Part shown: positions 60,167 to 64,000 of the stretch, one piece after another
Layout: each line of letters opens with the position of its first letter
Numbering within the stretch: position 1 is the first letter of the stretch
Source: Mitsuaria sp. 7
Lineage (GTDB): Bacteria > Pseudomonadota > Gammaproteobacteria > Burkholderiales > Burkholderiaceae_C
Length of the DNA stretch: 64,000 bases
Assembly: GCF_001653795.1 (NCBI RefSeq)
Contig: NZ_CP011514.1
Coordinates: 310,001 to 374,000, forward strand
Direction: 5' to 3'
The notes under the pieces: model-generated
Database searches by the model: none
Seen by the model: only the letters and a program-made list of their open reading frames with translations
What the model was told of the DNA's origin: nothing
Translations under genes and position numbers: made by a program

Positions 60167-60640
60167 ATGACCGAACTGAATGTCAACAACCGCCAGCTGC
60201 GCGCGGACGTCGAGGGCGACACGCCGCTGCTGTGGGTGCTGCGCGAGGAGCTGCAGCTCACCGGCACGAAGTACGGCTGCGGCGTCGCGCAATGCGGCGC
60301 TTGCACGGTGCACATGGACGGCGTGGCGCTGCGCTCGTGCGTGATGCCGGCCAGCGCGGTGCCGGCCACCGCCAGGATCGTGACGATCGAGGGTCTGGGG
60401 CAGACGCGGTTCAAGGTCGTGCAGGAGGCGTGGGCCGAGCTGGACGTCGCGCAATGCGGCTACTGTCAGCCCGGGATGATCATGGCCGCCGCCGCCCTGA
60501 TCGCCCAGACGCCCGATCCCAGTGATGACGACATCCGCTCGGGCATCACCAACATCTGCCGCTGCGGGACCTATCCGCGCGTGCTGGCCGCGACCAAGCT
60601 GGCCGCCCAGCGCCTGCGCGGCGCGGGAGCGCAACGATGA
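60167..60640 (+). CDS. iorA: 2Fe-2S subunit of isoquinoline 1-oxidoreductase-type molybdenum hydroxylase
   Basis: A 157-residue electron-transfer subunit. The first cluster motif is YGCGVAQCGACTVHMDG, and the second has QCGYCQPGMIM with NICRCGTYPRV. Length and the AQCGACT variant are typical of IorA. ATG 60167 is supported by a strong AGGAGG. Its stop overlaps the large subunit ATG in an ATGA junction. No FAD subunit is present, which is normal for the IorAB family, where electrons pass to a cytochrome c that may be encoded elsewhere. The gene symbol denotes the family rather than the proven substrate. Confidence 0.93.
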   Translation: MTELNVNNRQLRADVEGDTPLLWVLREELQLTGTKYGCGVAQCGACTVHMDGVALRSCVMPASAVPATARIVTIEGLGQTRFKVVQEAWAELDVAQCGYCQPGMIMAAAALIAQTPDPSDDDIRSGITNICRCGTYPRVLAATKLAAQRLRGAGAQR

Positions 60641-62841
60641 GCGCCGTGACGATGGACGTCGCACGACGTCATTTCCTGAAGGCGACCGGCCTCGCGGCGG
60701 GCGGCCTTGCCCTCGAGTTCACGCTGCCCGTGGCGGGCGCCATGGCGCAAGCCCAGGCGCCGGGCGCTGCGCCAGCGGGTGCGGCGCCGACCGGCGAGGT
60801 GACGGCCTGGCTGCTGATCCATCCCGATGAGTCCGTCGTCATCCGGATCGCGCGGGCGGAGATGGGGCAGGGCACCTTGACCGGGCTCGCGCAACTGGTC
60901 GCCGAAGAACTCGAGTGCGACTGGGCCAAGGTCCGCTTCGAGCTGGTGAAGCCCGGCGCCAACCGGGCGCGTGCCCGCGTGTGGCGCGACATGGGCACCG
61001 GCGGCTCGCGCGGCATCCGCGGTTCGCAGGACTACGTGCGCAAGGCCGGCGCGGCCGCGCGCTCGATGCTGGTCAGCGCGGCCGCCCAGCAATGGGCCGT
61101 GCCTGTCGCCGAATGCAGCGTGGACAGCGGCACCATCCGTCACGCGACCTCCAGGCGCCAGACCACCTTCGGCGCCGTTGCCGCAGCCGCCAACAAGCTG
61201 CCGATTCCCGAGGACGTCGTCCTCAAGGACCCGTCGCAATGGCGCATCGCCGGCAAGCCGCTGAAGCGGCTCGATACCGCGGACAAGCTCAACGGCTCGC
61301 TGGTCTACGGCATGGATCTCAGCATGCCGGGGATGATCGTCGCGCTGCCCAAGGCCTGTCCGGTCCACGGCGGCACGCTGGTGAGCTTCGACAAGCAGGC
61401 CGTGCTCAGGATGCCGGGCGTGCGCGACGTGATCAAGGTCGACGACGCCACCGTCGCCGTGCTGGCCGATCGCTTCTGGCAGGCCAAGCGCGCGCTCGAC
61501 GCCTTGCCCATCGTCTGGGACAAGGGACCGAACGCGTCGGTCAGCAGCGCTTCCATCGCCGCGCTGATCAGCGGGGGCTTGCAAGGCGACACGCCCTTCG
61601 TCGGCAACCGCCAAGGTGATGCGAAGGCCCAGTTGCAGGGCGCGTCGCGCGTGATCGAGGCCGACTACGGCACGCCGTTCCAGAACCACGCGCCGATGGA
61701 GCCGCTGTCCGCGACGGTGCAATGGACCGCGCAGCGCTGCGATGTCTGGGCGCCCACGCAGGTGGCGGAAGCGGCGCTCGCGACGGTCGCCGACGCAGCG
61801 GGGCTCGACATCACCGCGTGTGAAGTCCATCCCATGCGCATCGGCGGCAGCTTCGGGCGCCGTCTCGCCACCGACTATCTGGCCATGGCGGTGCGCATCG
61901 CTAAGCAGCGTCCCGGTGTCCCGGTCAAGATGATGTGGACGCGCGAGGAGGACATGCGCCAAGGCCGCTTCCATCCGGTGACGCAGTGCCGCCTGCGCGC
62001 GACGCTCGATGGACAGGGCCGCATCGGCGCGCTGCACATGCGCATCGCCGGCCAGTCGATCACGTCCTTCGTCAATCCGAAGGGGATCACCGCCAACGGC
62101 GACGCGACCGTCTTTCAGGGCCTGCTGGCGGATTCGCCGGAGGGGCATTTCGGCTACGAGGTGCCGCACCTGCTGATCGACCACGCGATGCGCAACCCGC
62201 ATGTGCGGCCGGGCTACTGGCGCGGCGTGAACACCAACCAGAACGCGATCTACAGCGAGTGCTTCATCGACGAGCTCGCGCACGCCGCCGGCAAGGATCC
62301 TTTCGAGTTCCGCAAGCTCCACATGGCCAAACGGCCCAAGCACCTCGCGGTGCTGCAGGCCGTGGCTGATCGGGCCGGATGGACGACGCCCGCGCCCAAG
62401 GGCGTGTTCCGCGGCATCGCCCAGTACATGGGCTTCGGCAGCTACACGGCGGCCGTCGCCGAGGTGTCCGTCAAGGACGGGCAACTGAAGGTGCTGCGCA
62501 TCGTCGCGGCGACCGACCCCGGCCACGTCGTCAATCCGCAGCAGGTGGAAGCGCAGGTGGCGGGCTCGTTCGTGTACGGGCTGGGCGCCGCGCTCTTCGG
62601 CGGCAACACGGTGAAGGACGGCGCCATCGCCGAGACCAACTTCGACACCTACGGCGTCATGCGCCTGTACGACATGCCGGCGGTGGAAGTGATCGTCATG
62701 CCGTCGGGCGGCTTCTGGGGTGGTGTCGGCGAGCCCACGATCGCCGTGGCTGCGCCGGCCGTGCTCAACGCGGTGTTCGCGGCCACGGGCAAGCGGATCC
62801 GGCAGTTGCCGTTGAAGGACACGGACCTGTCGAAGGCCTGA
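60637..62841 (+). CDS. iorB: molybdopterin-binding subunit of isoquinoline 1-oxidoreductase-type enzyme
   Basis: A 734-residue catalytic subunit. The Tat signal is DVARRHFLKATGLAAGGLALE, so the complex is exported folded, with the small subunit carried along. Moco-binding motifs include VVIRIARAEMGQGTLTGLAQ, MGTGGSRGIRGSQDYVRKAG and MRIGGSFGRRL, and the catalytic base is E699 in WGGVGEPTIAV. It hydroxylates N-heterocycles or aldehydes; the true substrate is unknown. It forms a two-gene unit with the 2Fe-2S subunit and is the second molybdenum hydroxylase in this window. Confidence 0.93.
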   Translation: MSAVTMDVARRHFLKATGLAAGGLALEFTLPVAGAMAQAQAPGAAPAGAAPTGEVTAWLLIHPDESVVIRIARAEMGQGTLTGLAQLVAEELECDWAKVRFELVKPGANRARARVWRDMGTGGSRGIRGSQDYVRKAGAAARSMLVSAAAQQWAVPVAECSVDSGTIRHATSRRQTTFGAVAAAANKLPIPEDVVLKDPSQWRIAGKPLKRLDTADKLNGSLVYGMDLSMPGMIVALPKACPVHGGTLVSFDKQAVLRMPGVRDVIKVDDATVAVLADRFWQAKRALDALPIVWDKGPNASVSSASIAALISGGLQGDTPFVGNRQGDAKAQLQGASRVIEADYGTPFQNHAPMEPLSATVQWTAQRCDVWAPTQVAEAALATVADAAGLDITACEVHPMRIGGSFGRRLATDYLAMAVRIAKQRPGVPVKMMWTREEDMRQGRFHPVTQCRLRATLDGQGRIGALHMRIAGQSITSFVNPKGITANGDATVFQGLLADSPEGHFGYEVPHLLIDHAMRNPHVRPGYWRGVNTNQNAIYSECFIDELAHAAGKDPFEFRKLHMAKRPKHLAVLQAVADRAGWTTPAPKGVFRGIAQYMGFGSYTAAVAEVSVKDGQLKVLRIVAATDPGHVVNPQQVEAQVAGSFVYGLGAALFGGNTVKDGAIAETNFDTYGVMRLYDMPAVEVIVMPSGGFWGGVGEPTIAVAAPAVLNAVFAATGKRIRQLPLKDTDLSKA

Positions 62842-62893
62842 GGTCGCCATCAGGCGGCGCCGCGTGGGCGTCGCCCAGACCCGCATCGCCAGG

Positions 62894-64000
62894 CTATTGA
62901 GGACCCGTCAACTGATACTGTCCCGGCCCGGTCTTCATCAACAGCTTCTGTCCGCAGAGGCTTCCGATGGCCCGACCTGTGAGGCCTTCGATGGAATCGG
63001 TGAGTTCGCTGGCGACGAGCATGTCACGGAGCCATTGTTCCATCTGGGACTTGGTGGCGGCGGGGGCACCGCGAAGCATCCGGAACTCGATGATCGAGGT
63101 CGCCAGGAAGAGCTCGGGGAAGAAGACCGTCCCCCCGCCGACCCATTCCTCCATGCGCTGAAATTTGGAGTCGCCCACCAGGGCCGCGACGTTGATCACC
63201 GACTGCGCCTTGTCCGTGTGGATGGCGTCCAGATGCGACGCCAGTCCCGCAAGGCTGCGCGCCTCCTCGTCGTCCAGAGGTGCCGTCTCACAGGCTAGGC
63301 AGCCACGGCGCAGATGGTGCGGGGTTCTCCCGCCGCAAGACTCGCAATCCTGCAGGTCTCCTTCGGTGAGGCTGTTCCTTACGGGATCGATTCCGCAGAC
63401 CGGAATCCCGGTCCTCAATTCCAGCCAGTTCGCCCACAGCTGTGCGCCGCGGTTGTGCCACTTTGCCCCTTGATAGAGCCATCGCCGCCAGCGAGTCGCA
63501 TAGCTGAAGTGTCCGCCGAAGACCTCGTGGCTGGCGATCCGACCCGCGAATCTGCAGACGAGGTTGTCGATGAATCGTGGCTCTGGCTCGCCGGCATCCT
63601 TGTCGAGGAATCGACTGATATCGGTCTGCTCCAGCCCCTTGCGCAGGAAATCGGACTTCACGCCGCCCCGGCCGATCAGAAGGCCGACAGGCACGAGGAC
63701 GTAGGCCCGTGTGGTGGCGCGTCCCAGTGCGCAGGCCAGCGTCGTGTCGTCCATGTCGAATCCCGCCACGACGATGACGATCGGCTTCTCCATGCCGCGA
63801 TAAGCCGAGATGGTGGATCGCGCGATCACGCCAGGCGCGATCGGAAACTGACTGAGCACGACCATGTCATCCGTCTTCGCCCCCTCCGCCACAAGCTTCT
63901 GCCGGAGGACCTCCAGGCTCTTGGACACGTCCCAGGTGATCGTCCTCGACAGGTCGTCGTCGGCCACCGGGCGAGGAATATGCACCTCGTGCCGCGGTGG
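62894..64000 (-). CDS. C-terminal part of a superfamily 1-like (UvrD/nuclease-type) helicase, truncated by the window edge
   Basis: The minus-strand frame is open to base 64000, so the first part is missing; a GTG at 63985 is probably internal. The visible 369 residues begin with a segment like helicase motifs V and VI (DMVVLSQFPIAPG, then STISAYRGMEKPIVIVVAGFD and ACALGRATTRAYVLVP). A possible zinc-binding cluster follows (DCESCGGRTP...RRGCLACE), then a winged-helix-like C-terminus ending GPGQYQLTGPQ. The helicase assignment is by motif pattern and only moderately sure. It converges on the IorB gene. Confidence 0.55.
   Translation of the reverse strand, partial: PPRHEVHIPRPVADDDLSRTITWDVSKSLEVLRQKLVAEGAKTDDMVVLSQFPIAPGVIARSTISAYRGMEKPIVIVVAGFDMDDTTLACALGRATTRAYVLVPVGLLIGRGGVKSDFLRKGLEQTDISRFLDKDAGEPEPRFIDNLVCRFAGRIASHEVFGGHFSYATRWRRWLYQGAKWHNRGAQLWANWLELRTGIPVCGIDPVRNSLTEGDLQDCESCGGRTPHHLRRGCLACETAPLDDEEARSLAGLASHLDAIHTDKAQSVINVAALVGDSKFQRMEEWVGGGTVFFPELFLATSIIEFRMLRGAPAATKSQMEQWLRDMLVASELTDSIEGLTGRAIGSLCGQKLLMKTGPGQYQLTGPQ

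Noticed and set aside
60571..62886. 771-codon minus-strand open frame
   Set aside because: Antisense shadow of the IorB gene.

Overview
The window is GC-rich bacterial DNA from what looks like a betaproteobacterium of the Burkholderiales, perhaps the Roseateles/Mitsuaria/Rubrivivax area. This placement is an inference. It rests on the high GC, the Bug-type solute-binding protein beside a CoA-transferase/crotonase pair, the many LysR regulators, PaoABC- and IorAB-type molybdenum hydroxylases, and the secreted cellulase. I see no rRNA, tRNA, CRISPR array, transposase or integrase. About sixty protein genes are supported; both end genes run off the window.

Layout. 0-0.4 kb: end of an unknown gene. 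0.5-4.5 kb: LysR regulator, Bug solute-binding protein, class III CoA-transferase and crotonase-like protein, all on the minus strand (organic acid catabolism). 4.6-8.5 kb: paoABC-like aldehyde oxidoreductase with 4-bp overlaps. 8.6-12 kb: M20 peptidase and a GH5 cellulase with CBM2-like module. 12.1-14 kb: a gene with a C-terminal HEPN-like motif, apparently broken by a -1 frameshift. 14-15.6 kb: epoxide hydrolase and hotdog thioesterase. 15.6-21 kb: a minus-strand run of secreted or lipid-anchored proteins of unknown function, including a paralogous pair. 21-23.3 kb: exonuclease III-like nuclease, Dps and a TetR regulator. 23.6-29.3 kb: a large di-haem oxidoreductase lipoprotein with two discoidin-like domains, a tandem-PEBP lipoprotein and an AraC regulator. 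29.4-34.8 kb: stress and redox genes in regulator/target pairs (MerR/nitroreductase, HxlR/MFS, LysR/SDR).

34.9-43.6 kb is the most coherent unit. A PmrAB-like two-component system sits with a polyprenyl-phosphate glycosyltransferase, an ArnT-like membrane transferase, a YdjC/NaxD-like deacetylase and a divergent GtrA-like flippase. Together these are the parts needed to build, deacetylate, flip and attach an amino sugar to lipid A. Three direct-repeat boxes with 11-bp periodicity lie in its promoter regions. A PAP2-fold protein at its head has serine in place of both catalytic histidines. Small PepSY, DUF347-type and COG4280-type membrane genes and an orphan QseC-like kinase follow.

46.6-50.8 kb has visibly lower GC than its surroundings and carries two large minus-strand genes: a membrane-embedded serine hydrolase and a KAP-family P-loop NTPase. 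This is a candidate, unproven, defence-type accessory pair.

51.5-58.2 kb is an iron-acquisition locus: Fur-like box, FecI-type sigma factor, FecR, STN-containing TonB-dependent receptor, a Tat-exported ThuA-like protein and a PepSY membrane protein. 58.1-60 kb holds a LysR/ketopantoate-reductase-like divergent pair, 60.2-62.8 kb a second molybdenum hydroxylase (IorAB type), and the right edge a truncated gene resembling the C-terminal part of a superfamily 1 helicase with a cysteine cluster.

Non-coding features include a terminator-like hairpin sequence present four times between 27 and 33 kb, a perfect 43-bp inverted repeat near 43.7 kb, and a textbook MerR-type promoter with a 19-bp spacer.
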